Assembly (NCBI RefSeq): GCF_014656545.1
Contig: NZ_BNDS01000037.1
Coordinates: forward strand, 1 to 41,123
DNA length: 41,123 bases
Source of the DNA: Neobacillus kokaensis
Lineage (GTDB): Bacteria; Bacillota; Bacilli; Bacillales; Cytobacillaceae
Direction of reading: 5' to 3'
The notes under the pieces were generated by a model, which saw only the letters and a list, made by a program, of their open reading frames with translations, was not told the DNA's origin and did not search any database. Made by a program: the position numbers and the translations under genes. Shown one piece after another: positions 33,514-41,123 of the stretch; position 1 is the first letter of the stretch, and each line of letters opens with the position of its first letter.

Positions 33514-36500
33514 ATGAAAAGAAAGCAACACCGTTGGTTATCCATTTTACTTACGGCTATTCTTGTTTTACCGTTGCTCCTGCAGCCGCAAATGAATGTA
33601 AATGCCGCTGGAAAAAGTGTAAGCGTTTCAGTAACGGATGAGCTGCAAACTCCTAAACAAAAAGTAACGAAATCGTTATACAAACAATTTGAAGATCAAG
33701 ACAAGGTCACTTTTCTTATCAAAATGAAAGAACAGGTGGATACTGTAAAAGTAGCGAAAGAAGCGGAGCAAGTAGCCAAAACACAGAAGGCGACTCCTGC
33801 TAAAACAAAATCTATCAAGCGTAATACCATCGTTTCCGAGTTAAAGGCAAAAGCAAAGGAAACGCAGAATGACGTATTAGCTTTTCTTCAAGAACAAAAA
33901 AAGGCTGGAAAGGCAAAGGATATTCATTCCTACTTTATTGTGAATGCCATTGCAGTAACAGCGACCCAAGAAGTAATGGAAAAGGCTGCCGAGTTCGCGG
34001 AAGTTGAAAAAATTCTGCCGAATGAAACGCGCCAATTGTTTGTTCCAAAGACATCCGCTATGACAGCTGTTAAAAAGCCTGCTGCTGCTGAAACGACAGC
34101 GATTGAGTGGAATATAGACCGCGTAGGCGCCCCGGCCGTTTGGGAAATGGGGATTGATGGAAGCGGAATCGTTATTGGCTCGATTGATACCGGGGTCCAG
34201 TGGAATCACCCAGCCTTAAAGGAAAAATACCGTGGATATAATCCGGCTACAGATCAAATAGATAATACGTATAGCTGGTTAGATGCGGTTCGAGGGCAAA
34301 CAACTCCATATGATGATCATGGGCACGGAACGCATACAACTGGAACAATGGTCGGTTCTGAGCCGAATGGGTCGAATATCATCGGGGTAGCTCCGGGTGC
34401 CAAGTGGATTGCTGTTAAAGCTTTCACTTCAGCAGGGGGGACGGATGCCGATTTACTAGAAGCCGGAGATTGGATGATTGCGCCGGGCGGGAACCCTGAT
34501 ATGGCACCAGATGTCATTAATAATTCATGGGGCGGCGGTCCTGGGCTTGATGAGTGGTATCGTCCGATGGTTCAGGCGTGGAGAGCAGCCGAAATTTTCC
34601 CTGAATTTTCTGCTGGAAATACAACCTTAAGTAATCCTGGCGGTCCCGGGTCAGTTGCTAATCCAGCAAATTATCCTGAATCCTTCGCTACAGGAGCAAC
34701 AGATAGTAACAACAAACTTGGAAGCTTTTCCTTACTTGGACCATCTCCATATGGAGAAATGAAGCCGGAAATTTCCGCACCTGGTGTTAATATCCGTTCT
34801 TCCGTTCCAGGCAGCGGGTATGAAGGGGGATGGAATGGGACCTCGATGGCCGGACCGCATGTATCCGCGGCAGTTGCCTTATTAAAGCAGGCTAATGCCA
34901 GTCTAACGGTAGATGATTTAGAAAGGATTCTACAGGAGACAGCTATACCATTAACTGACAATAAGTTCCCGGAGTCGCCAAATAACGGGTATGGTTCAGG
35001 ACTATTGAATGTTTATGATGCCGTTTCCTCTGTGATTTCAGGTTTAGGTAAATTAAAAGGTCAGGTAACAAAAGAAGGGGACGACAGTGAAGCACCGGTG
35101 TTAACACATTCCGCACCTGCCACGGTTTACGCAGGAATGCCGTTAACGTTAGAAGCCTCAGCTGCCGACAATACTAGTGTAACAGAAGTATCGGTCCAAT
35201 ATCAAAAGCCAGATGGTACATGGACAACTGTTGCCGCAAAGCGAACAAGCGGTGATTATAAAAATGGAGCATACCGCGTCACTATTCCTGGAGAAGACAT
35301 TGCTGGTGATGCTTTCGTCTACAAGTGGAAAGCGGTTGATTTCGGTGGGAATGAAGCGGTGAGTGAACATACACTTACTGTCCGTCCGGGAATTACAGTC
35401 GGCTATGTGCAGGATTTTGAAGCTGTACCGGAAGGATGGACCTCGTACGGTGCCAATGATTCATGGCAGTGGGGCAAACCGACGAGCGGCCCTGGTAATG
35501 CTTCTTCCGGCGAAAAGGTCTATGCTACTAATCTGAGCGGAAATTATACGAGCAATGCTAATGCTTCATTACAGATGCCGCCAATTGATTTACCGCAAGG
35601 CAGCAGTTATCTGCAGTTTAAGCAATGGCACGATTTAGAAAGAAACTATGATTTCGGTCATGTATATGTGTCAACTGATGGAATCAATTGGGTTCAAAAG
35701 CTTCGCGTCAATAATGTGTCAAACGGCTGGATTGATGGCGAAGTGAATCTAAGTGAATATGCAGGGCAGAGAATTTATATTGCCTTTAATCTGAAAACAG
35801 ATGGCAGTGTAGTGAAGGCCGGCTGGTATATCGATGATGTCCGTCTGGCGGATACACCGCTTACGAACCCGCAAACTGCTGATTCGAAATTGGCGGTTGA
35901 AAAAGACAAGGATGTGGCCGATGCCGTTAAAAAGGAAAAAGTCAATCCGGATAAGTTTACCTTGATGCTGCCAAAGTTGAAGAACGATGCCGGCATGGAA
36001 AAGGCTGCACCAATGCTGCTGCCTATGCAGGCCAAAGTAACGGTATTAGAGTCGGGCCGTTCGGTAAATACGAATCCAGCAAATGGAAGCTTCGAACTTT
36101 CTCATGCGACAGGAACATATACGGTTATTGCTGAAAGCTACGGGTATCAATCACAAACAAAAACAGTAACCATTGAGCAGGATCAAGAAACAGCAGTAAA
36201 CTTTACGCTTCAAGAACTGGCGAAGGGTACAGTATCAGGAACGATTAAAAATCAAGCGTCCGGGGAGCCAGTGGCAGGGGCAACTGTATATGTTGTCGAG
36301 GATGCGGCTGTTCAGCCTGTCCAAACTGATGCCCACGGACATTTTACAATCACTGCCTATGAAGGTGACTATACCCTTAAAGTGATTGCTCCGCGGTTTT
36401 ATAGCCAAGAAGCCGCGATTAAACTGAAAGGAAATATGGAGAAAAACTTCGATATGAAGCCTTTCATCGGTTATCCAGGAGAGATTGGCTATGACGACGG

Positions 36501-37809
36501 CACAGCCGAAAATGCACGGGCATTTTATGATGCTGGAAATGGCTGGGCAGTTAAGATGTCGTTAGCGGAAGGACAGAAGAAGGCCTTAGTGACAGGAGGT
36601 TTGTTCCGTTTCTGGACTTCAGAATGGCCGGTTCCTGGCGGGACTGCCTTCAAAGTCGCTGTCTATGATGCTTCTGGGGCAGGCGGGGCGCCTGGTAAAA
36701 AAATTGCTGGTCCATTTGATGCAACAGCACTTCGAAATGGTCAATGGACATTAGTAGATTTAAGCACCCATGGAATTCTAGTTGAAGGCGATTTCTATAT
36801 TGTTTACATTCAAGCAGACGTGAACACGAAATCACCTGGCTTGGCCACAGATGAAAATGGTCCAAAGATGAAGCGAAGCTGGCAGCTGGTTAGCGGAGCT
36901 TGGACACAATCACCGGAAGCAGAGGGTAACTATATGATTCGTGCCGTGGTTGACTATGAGGTAACAGCTCCATCGATCATTTCTCCTGTTGATGGAACAT
37001 TTACAAACATTCAAACGGTAACGGTGAAAGGTGAAGCAGCTCCAACGACAAAGGTGCATATTTTTAACAAAGGGGAAGAAATAGCAGCCGTTAATACAAA
37101 AGATAATGGCACATATGCTGTTGACGTAAAGCTTAAAAAGGGTGAAAACCAGCTAATAGCAAAGGCTTCTACCTCTCAAGGCATGACGGATGCATCTGCA
37201 CCAGTAACGATTACCTTTGATGCTGAAGCACCGGAGTTAACCATTGATTCACCAGCAGATGGAAGTAAATTAAATACGGAAACCATCACGGTTAAAGGGA
37301 AAGTGAACGATGATTATTTACAATCGGTCATGGTCAATGGGACCAAAGCAAAAGTAGAAAATGGCACCTATTCCGCTAGAATCATGCTGGATGAAGGAAT
37401 CAGCCAAATCAAGGTTGTGGCCAAGGACGAGGCAGGTAACACAACGGATAAAACTATAAAAGTTGATGTTAAATTTACTGCACCGCATATCGAACATCTA
37501 AAACCGGCCGAAGATAAAGAATTGAAAAAAGGTGAAAGTGTCAAGATTGAGTTTACAAGCGAACCTGGATTGAAAGCATCTTTCTCGATTCACATGCCGC
37601 TGACAAAAACGAATACTGGGCGGCTGACAAATGCCACGGAACTTCCAATGATGGAGGTATCACCAGGTTCTTATGTCGGTTACTATACAGCAACAAAGGA
37701 CATGAAAGCCGCCGGTGCCGTCATTGAAGTAAAAGCAGTTGACTCTTACGGAAACGAATCAAGAAAAACCGCTGATGGAAAACTGTATATTAACGAGAAG
37801 AAAAAGTAA
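33514..37809 (+). CDS. bpr: Bacillopeptidase F, secreted S8 serine protease
   Basis: This 1431-residue extracellular subtilisin-family protease is close to B. subtilis Bpr (1433) in length and sequence along its whole extent. It has a signal peptide (about 1-32, ending NVNAA), an I9-type propeptide (about 40-175, with HSYFIVNAIAVTA), and a catalytic domain (about 195-510) with Asp225 (SIDTGV), His271 (GHGTH), oxyanion Asn369 (SAGN) and Ser444 (GTSMAGPH). After that come a MAM-like jelly-roll region (about 635-785, DFEAVPEGW...), two carboxypeptidase regulatory-like repeats (about 840-990), and Ig-like repeats near the C-terminus (about 1155-1320). No LPXTG anchor or frameshift is seen. GGGGGGAAGAGG immediately precedes the ATG. 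Confidence 0.97.
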   Translation: MKRKQHRWLSILLTAILVLPLLLQPQMNVNAAGKSVSVSVTDELQTPKQKVTKSLYKQFEDQDKVTFLIKMKEQVDTVKVAKEAEQVAKTQKATPAKTKSIKRNTIVSELKAKAKETQNDVLAFLQEQKKAGKAKDIHSYFIVNAIAVTATQEVMEKAAEFAEVEKILPNETRQLFVPKTSAMTAVKKPAAAETTAIEWNIDRVGAPAVWEMGIDGSGIVIGSIDTGVQWNHPALKEKYRGYNPATDQIDNTYSWLDAVRGQTTPYDDHGHGTHTTGTMVGSEPNGSNIIGVAPGAKWIAVKAFTSAGGTDADLLEAGDWMIAPGGNPDMAPDVINNSWGGGPGLDEWYRPMVQAWRAAEIFPEFSAGNTTLSNPGGPGSVANPANYPESFATGATDSNNKLGSFSLLGPSPYGEMKPEISAPGVNIRSSVPGSGYEGGWNGTSMAGPHVSAAVALLKQANASLTVDDLERILQETAIPLTDNKFPESPNNGYGSGLLNVYDAVSSVISGLGKLKGQVTKEGDDSEAPVLTHSAPATVYAGMPLTLEASAADNTSVTEVSVQYQKPDGTWTTVAAKRTSGDYKNGAYRVTIPGEDIAGDAFVYKWKAVDFGGNEAVSEHTLTVRPGITVGYVQDFEAVPEGWTSYGANDSWQWGKPTSGPGNASSGEKVYATNLSGNYTSNANASLQMPPIDLPQGSSYLQFKQWHDLERNYDFGHVYVSTDGINWVQKLRVNNVSNGWIDGEVNLSEYAGQRIYIAFNLKTDGSVVKAGWYIDDVRLADTPLTNPQTADSKLAVEKDKDVADAVKKEKVNPDKFTLMLPKLKNDAGMEKAAPMLLPMQAKVTVLESGRSVNTNPANGSFELSHATGTYTVIAESYGYQSQTKTVTIEQDQETAVNFTLQELAKGTVSGTIKNQASGEPVAGATVYVVEDAAVQPVQTDAHGHFTITAYEGDYTLKVIAPRFYSQEAAIKLKGNMEKNFDMKPFIGYPGEIGYDDGTAENARAFYDAGNGWAVKMSLAEGQKKALVTGGLFRFWTSEWPVPGGTAFKVAVYDASGAGGAPGKKIAGPFDATALRNGQWTLVDLSTHGILVEGDFYIVYIQADVNTKSPGLATDENGPKMKRSWQLVSGAWTQSPEAEGNYMIRAVVDYEVTAPSIISPVDGTFTNIQTVTVKGEAAPTTKVHIFNKGEEIAAVNTKDNGTYAVDVKLKKGENQLIAKASTSQGMTDASAPVTITFDAEAPELTIDSPADGSKLNTETITVKGKVNDDYLQSVMVNGTKAKVENGTYSARIMLDEGISQIKVVAKDEAGNTTDKTIKVDVKFTAPHIEHLKPAEDKELKKGESVKIEFTSEPGLKASFSIHMPLTKTNTGRLTNATELPMMEVSPGSYVGYYTATKDMKAAGAVIEVKAVDSYGNESRKTADGKLYINEKKK

Positions 37810-37815
37810 TAAGGT

Positions 37816-37859
37816 AAAGGAAGCAAGTGGCCACTTCAGGTTCTCTTGCTTCCTTTTTT
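37816..37859 (+). terminator. Terminator after bpr
   Basis: AAAGGAAGCAAG (37816-37827) pairs perfectly with CTTGCTTCCTTT (37845-37856), 17-nt loop, with the T-run continuing to 37859. It begins 6 bp after the bpr stop. Confidence 0.9.
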
Positions 37860-37929
37860 GTTAAGGTAACTGATAAAAATATTATTAATGTATAAAGGAG
37901 TGCTTGATTACTATTATCTTTTAGGTTTT

Positions 37930-37938
37930 TGGTATAAT
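37930..37938 (+). promoter_or_regulatory. Extended -10 promoter of the GNAT gene
   Basis: TGGTATAAT is a consensus extended -10. No good -35 lies at 16-18 bp, which extended -10 promoters tolerate. Transcription from about 37945 would give a leader of about 42 nt to the chosen start at 37987. Confidence 0.65.
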
Positions 37939-37986
37939 ATGCCTTAAAATATGGAGAAACCATCTGGAAAGGTTCGTGATTTTATA

Positions 37987-38496
37987 ATGAAAATTCTAGA
38001 AGCAGAACGGCTGATTCTTCGTTTACAAACGACCGACGATGCTGAATTCATCCTTGAGCTGCTTAATGATCCGTCATGGCTTCAATATATTGGTGATCGT
38101 GGTATTAGAAACGTAGAGGAGGCACGTGCCTATATACTAAATGGATCGATTCGGATGTATGAGCAATTCGGCTTTTGTTTATATTTAGTTGAACGAAAGG
38201 AAGATCACATTCCGATTGGAATATGCGGCCTTGTAAAAAGAGACTCCCTGGAAGATGTAGATATTGGCTTTGCCTTTCTTCCAAAATATTGGGGAAGCGG
38301 GTATGCCTATGAAGCTGCATCTGCAGTAATGGAATATGGTAAGCAAACATTAGGGCTGAATCGTATCGTAGCCATCACGACTCAAGATAATCACGCTTCA
38401 GCCAAGTTGCTTGAAAAGATAGGCATGCATTTTGAAAAGTTGATTCAGCTGCCCAATGATTCTGAAATACTAAGATTATTTTCAACAAATAATTGA
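37987..38496 (+). CDS. GNAT family N-acetyltransferase (RimJ/RimL type)
   Basis: This 169-residue protein has the GNAT fold of the RimJ/RimL (Acetyltransf_3) subgroup: ILEAERLILRLQTTDDAEFILELLNDPSWLQYIGDR at the N-terminus, IGICGLVKRDSLEDVDIGFAFLPKYWGSGYAYEAASAVMEYG with the acetyl-CoA pyrophosphate loop region, and NRIVAITTQDNHASAKLLEKIGMHFE in motif B. I start at ATG 37987, where the family pattern begins; an in-frame ATG at 37951 is only about 6 nt from the likely transcription start. GGAAAGG lies 14 nt upstream, rather far. The substrate is not predictable. Confidence 0.88.
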   Translation: MKILEAERLILRLQTTDDAEFILELLNDPSWLQYIGDRGIRNVEEARAYILNGSIRMYEQFGFCLYLVERKEDHIPIGICGLVKRDSLEDVDIGFAFLPKYWGSGYAYEAASAVMEYGKQTLGLNRIVAITTQDNHASAKLLEKIGMHFEKLIQLPNDSEILRLFSTNN

Positions 38497-38626
38497 ATAA
38501 TGCGGCAGCCATTCCCGCTAGAAAAAAATACGATAGTACATTTATGAACAAAGGGTACAGTGAAAAACTACTGCAAATGACTTTCGTTACTGCTGCACCC
38601 CGCCTTTTTGTGTAACCTCAGCAATC

Positions 38627-38671
38627 AATTTGAATCACCGCCTGGTGGGAATGAGGTGGTGATATCAAATT
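38627..38671. repeat. Imperfect inverted repeat in the intergenic region
   Basis: AATTTGAATCACCGCCT (38627-38643) pairs with AGGTGGTGATATCAAATT (38654-38671) with one bulge, one mismatch and a 10-nt loop. No T-run follows on either strand, so it is not a normal terminator. Between 38497 and 38804 I see no convincing gene apart from this structure. Confidence 0.6.
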
Positions 38672-38804
38672 CTCCAGCACCTTTTATATTCCGGATGGAT
38701 ATGGGAAAAGTAAGACAAATTCTTGCTTTCAATAAACATATGCATCTTCTTTTCATGTACAGTTTCAAATGAATGAATTGCCTGATTAGACTTGGTCTTT
38801 ATTT

Positions 38805-39095
38805 AAATTTTAGGCTCTGTTATTATTCATTGTTGATTTCTTTTACGTAAGAGAATTCATAGGCGGAGAATTTCCGGCTAATGTATATAGAGGAAGCTTA
38901 AGAAGCAGAAATAAACGGAGATATTCCGATTAACTGCTTTAAATAAGACAAAATCCAAAGATTTGGATCATATAAACGGAAAAACTTCCTTTATTTTTAA
39001 GGAAATATGGATATCTGCCAATTTAAACGGAATTATTCCGTTTATTTTTCAAACACAGTGAAATCAACATTCAGTTATAACAGAGCCAAATTTTA
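38805..39095. mobile_element. MITE-like element, 275 bp, with 8-bp target duplication
   Basis: The element runs 38813-39087. Its ends are 28-bp inverted repeats matching at 24 of 28 positions: both begin GGCTCTGTTAT and end GTTGATTTC. They are flanked by identical direct repeats AAATTTTA at 38805-38812 and 39088-39095, a perfect 8-bp target site duplication. There is no room for a transposase. The interior has four CGG-containing palindromic units starting near 38864, 38916, 38977 and 39028 (spacing 52, 61, 51). The last has arms TAAACGGAAT and ATTCCGTTTA around one T. Between the second and third lies ATCCAAA-GA-TTTGGAT (38953-38968). Confidence 0.85.
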
Positions 39096-39287
39096 ATTGG
39101 GCTTTCCTCGTTAGTTTAAGGCTCCTTGGGAAGGGGCCAATCGGGAGGAGCCGGCATCACATTAAACAATGGAAAAAAATAATAATATAAAAAAGACAGA
39201 AACGCTTTTCCTAGGAATTTCGTCATGATTAAGAGGAGAATATAAAAGTTTCGTCTTTATTTACAAATTGGAGGAATTGTAACCTTG

Positions 39288-39512
39288 ATGCCGTTGTATT
39301 TGTTTCACGTAACTGCAGTGGAGCACAGTGAAACCGCCCTTTGGACCTGTATCATTTGCAATGTTTTTGTAGTTGTCTCGGGAATTGTCTTCATGTATAA
39401 ACTGTTTACTCAAAAAGATGTACGTAAATCGGGGATAACATTTGCTGTTGCGATTGTGATTAATTATATCGTAATAGTAATTTTGGGAGATCCATTTGAT
39501 CTTCTTGGATAA
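39288..39512 (+). CDS. Small two-span membrane protein, unknown function
   Basis: This 74-residue protein has a short N-terminal segment with two histidines (LFHVTAVEHSE), a membrane helix (about residues 18-40), a short charged loop (FTQKDVRKSG) and a second helix (about 50-67), ending GDPFDLLG. GGAGG at 39270-39274 is 13 nt before this ATG; a TTG one codon earlier (39285) is 10 nt away and could be the start. I do not recognise the family. It lies 21 bp before the larger membrane gene and is probably co-transcribed and co-functional with it. Confidence 0.75.
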   Translation: MPLYLFHVTAVEHSETALWTCIICNVFVVVSGIVFMYKLFTQKDVRKSGITFAVAIVINYIVIVILGDPFDLLG

Positions 39513-39533
39513 CACAGGAGAGGAGATAAAGGA

Positions 39534-40520
39534 ATGAAATATTACCGTTTATGGGTGATTGCCTTTTTATTGAAATTTATTGGTTCAGCCTGGGATGCTT
39601 CCTATCATTTTAAATATTTATTCGAAGAGTATTCGATTCCTCATATTGTCAATACTATTGGTTTTGTCCTTGGCGGCTATTTGTTATTCAAGGAGTGGAG
39701 AAAGTCGCAATACATGGACCATTTCTCAAGAAACTTGATAACAATCGGGTATGTGTTTTTTCTAATCGGAATTCCACTCGATTTTACCTATCATATTGCT
39801 TATGGAATTGACCTGACAACCTGGAGTCCCACTCATTTTATATATTATATTGCTACTTCCACGATGATTTTCGGTGTTTGGCACGGCTATTATCAATTCA
39901 CACACGACATACAGCCAACGTGGAAGTCGATGCATACCTGGTTTGCAATGTTTCTGCTTGAATGCTTCCTGTTTCCGAACATGCAGCAGGAAAATGGAGC
40001 GATTTCCTATGACCAGTACCTTCATGGAAAATCGATTGCTTCACCAGAAATACTAGCATTGATTTCTCACCCGGCATCGCAAATTTTCGGCGGCATCCCT
40101 GAGTGGGTATACCCAGTTTACTCCGTGCTCATGGTGAGTCTTTTAACGGTATTTACGATCCGAATCTGCCGGGATTTCACGATTCCCGTTATGGGGACAG
40201 TACTTTATATTGTAATCCGCTATATTTTTAAAGGGATCTTTTATGAAGTTGGGTATCCAACCTCATATGTTCCAATTACAATCTTTTTCATTCCGTTGAT
40301 TTATTTATTATTTAGAAAAACTAATTGGACTACGGGGCTTACTGGCAGTTTATTGTATTTTCTAAGTGTGTTTGCGATTCGTGAGTTGGGAATATTAATT
40401 ACGCCGCCGCTAGTTTTATGGGAAGTGGTCCCTGCAGCATTGGTGGGTGCACTGGTACCTGTTATTGTACCGCTGATAAAATATACAGCATCGCTAAAAA
40501 GAGCGAAATCACTCGTTTAA
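39534..40520 (+). CDS. Polytopic membrane protein with duplicated DxxYH...P(x)H module
   Basis: This 328-residue protein has about eight to nine predicted membrane helices. Near the N-terminus, W-D-A-S-Y-H is followed about ten residues later by I-P-H at the start of the next helix (residues about 20-37). A second copy, L-D-F-T-Y-H followed by W-S-P-T-H, lies at about residues 82-101. The Asp/His pairs sit at helix ends and could form a metal, heme or proton-transfer site. GGAGAGGAGATAAAGGA precedes the ATG. I do not recognise a named family, though D-x2-(Y/W)-H followed by S-P-x-H resembles uncharacterised membrane proteins I recall from actinobacteria. A terminator follows. Confidence 0.85.
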   Translation: MKYYRLWVIAFLLKFIGSAWDASYHFKYLFEEYSIPHIVNTIGFVLGGYLLFKEWRKSQYMDHFSRNLITIGYVFFLIGIPLDFTYHIAYGIDLTTWSPTHFIYYIATSTMIFGVWHGYYQFTHDIQPTWKSMHTWFAMFLLECFLFPNMQQENGAISYDQYLHGKSIASPEILALISHPASQIFGGIPEWVYPVYSVLMVSLLTVFTIRICRDFTIPVMGTVLYIVIRYIFKGIFYEVGYPTSYVPITIFFIPLIYLLFRKTNWTTGLTGSLLYFLSVFAIRELGILITPPLVLWEVVPAALVGALVPVIVPLIKYTASLKRAKSLV

Positions 40521-40529
40521 TTTACAGAG

Positions 40530-40558
40530 GGTAACCTTTTAAAAAGGTGCCTTTTTTA
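40530..40558 (+). terminator. Terminator after the two-gene membrane operon
   Basis: GGTAACCTTT (from 40530) pairs with AAAGGTGCC (ending 40551), with one bulge and one T-G pair, followed by TTTTTTATTTT. It begins 10 bp after the stop of the 328-residue gene. Confidence 0.8.
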
Positions 40559-40587
40559 TTTTAGGATGTTTTACCTTGAGTTGAGTA

Positions 40588-40693
40588 TTCCGCGGGTTTC
40601 TCGGATGATTCCGCCGAGTTTGGCCATTATTTGGAGGTTAGTATTTTCCGCGGGCTTCTTAATAATTTCCGCCAACTTTCCCGATAATTCCCC
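40588..40693 (+). repeat. 21-bp phased array of TTCCGC motifs
   Basis: TTCCGC or a variant begins at 40588, 40609, 40630 (degenerate), 40646, 40667 and 40688. All steps are 21 bp except one of 16. Cores such as TTCCGCGGG and TTCCGCCGA recall the CGCGG cores of the arrays after purD and yerC. It lies just past a terminator. I see no convincing gene across it. Confidence 0.75.
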
Positions 40694-40793
40694 CATTGTG
40701 CCTATAGATTTATGGGCAAATCGAGGACAGTTACTGTATTATAACAAAGAGGTAAGTAGTTCATGACGACGCAGACACAGGGGATTGTTGTAT

Positions 40794-40895
40794 ATGTTTG
40801 GAATTGGATTTTTAATTGATCTTTATAATCGCTGGATTATGATGATAAAGCTCCAAAACAAAATACATACCCAGCATAATATATCATTTGCCTAA
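40794..40895 (+). CDS. Possible 33-residue small protein (doubtful)
   Basis: An ATG with AGGGG about 10 nt upstream opens a 33-codon frame reading MFGIGFLIDLYNRWIMMIKL... with a mildly hydrophobic N-terminal half. There is no family recognition and no neighbouring context to support it. It may be chance. Confidence 0.2.
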   Translation: MFGIGFLIDLYNRWIMMIKLQNKIHTQHNISFA

Positions 40896-40936
40896 ACTTT
40901 TTTTCCTTAAAAAGACAGCATTAAAAGTATTAAAGG

Positions 40937-41062
40937 ATGAATAAGGCAAGGAAAAATCCTGTATTTGAACCAGTAAAGCTAGGGATCACGAGAGCAGACT
41001 TTTGGGAAAAGAAATATAGGGAAATGAACAAGATATATCAAAGTAACACTATATCAATGTAG
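40937..41062 (+). CDS. Possible 41-residue small protein or gene remnant (doubtful)
   Basis: The frame reads MNKARKNPVFEPVKLGITRADFWEKKY... and ends at TAG 41060-41062. The composition (Trp, Glu, Lys, Arg) looks protein-like. The only purine-rich sequence (AAAGG) abuts the ATG with no proper spacing. It could be a small gene or the remnant of a larger one. Otherwise nothing is seen in 40896-41107. Confidence 0.2.
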   Translation: MNKARKNPVFEPVKLGITRADFWEKKYREMNKIYQSNTISM

Positions 41063-41107
41063 AAGTAATTCGGATCTAAAAACAAAAAACCTCTTCTGAA
41101 AATGAAG

Positions 41108-41123
41108 TGACCCCTAAAAGTTA
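41108..41123 (+). mobile_element. Possible terminus of an IS3-family (IS150-group) element
   Basis: The last bases, TGACCCCTAAAAGTTA, resemble inverted repeat ends of IS150-group elements, which commonly read TGACCCC(A)AAAAGTTAGACA. The window ends before the rest can be seen, so this is a tentative call. Confidence 0.3.

Noticed and set aside
40566..40766. 66-codon open frame on the plus strand
   Set aside because: It runs through the 21-bp TTCCGC array, and its sequence reflects the repeats. There is no convincing ribosome binding site.

Overview
The window is a low-GC Firmicutes chromosome segment from an endospore-forming Bacillaceae species (Bacillus, Neobacillus or a close relative). 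Three things point there: the gene order follows the Bacillus subtilis yebE-yebG-pur-yerA-yerB-yerC-pcrB-pcrA-ligA-yerH neighbourhood, there is a spore-germination receptor operon, and the bacillopeptidase F and RocA-type proteins match Bacillus proteins closely in length and sequence. Nothing here looks like a prophage, plasmid or large island.

Layout. (1) 1-60: last bases of a 5S rRNA gene and the rrn terminator. (2) 89-1330, minus strand: a secreted TolB-like beta-propeller protein. (3) 1428-2155: yebE and yebG. (4) 2159-15560: the complete IMP biosynthesis operon purEKBCSQLFMNHD, preceded by a PurR-type operator, a strong promoter, a guanine-type purine riboswitch and its terminator. The operon is interrupted between purB and purC by about 400 bp holding a 52-bp tandem palindromic array. 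(5) 15549-16291: a phased 21-bp repeat array overlapping the purD stop, a bidirectional terminator, a convergent 34-codon membrane microprotein gene, more palindromes, and a DUF2892 membrane protein gene. (6) 16463-19648: yerA, yerB and yerC. (7) 19811-26192: pcrB, pcrA, ligA and yerH (heptaprenylglyceryl phosphate synthase, helicase, DNA ligase, CamS-type lipoprotein), with a probable LexA operator before pcrA. (8) 26206-27901: a 1-pyrroline-5-carboxylate dehydrogenase gene with its own promoter and a cre-like site. (9) 27906-32852, minus strand: a germinant receptor operon in the order gerB-gerA-gerC-gerC. (10) 33514-37859: bacillopeptidase F (bpr). (11) 37930-38496: a GNAT acetyltransferase. 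(12) 38805-39095: a 275-bp MITE-like element with 28-bp terminal inverted repeats and an 8-bp target duplication. (13) 39288-40520: an unrecognised two-gene membrane operon. (14) 40530-41123: terminator, a third 21-bp array, two doubtful small ORFs and what may be the first bases of an IS element.

The pur genes encode every step from PRPP to IMP and are controlled at initiation (PurR boxes) and by attenuation (riboswitch). The pcrA-ligA block is DNA repair and replication with a likely SOS input. The most unusual content is (a) several families of short phased or palindromic repeats sitting directly 3' of genes, (b) the compact MITE-like element, and (c) the two-gene membrane operon, whose larger protein carries a duplicated Asp-x2-Tyr-His ... 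Pro-(x)-His module that looks like a buried metal or cofactor site. All assignments come from reading the sequence and from recalled family features; no database search was run.
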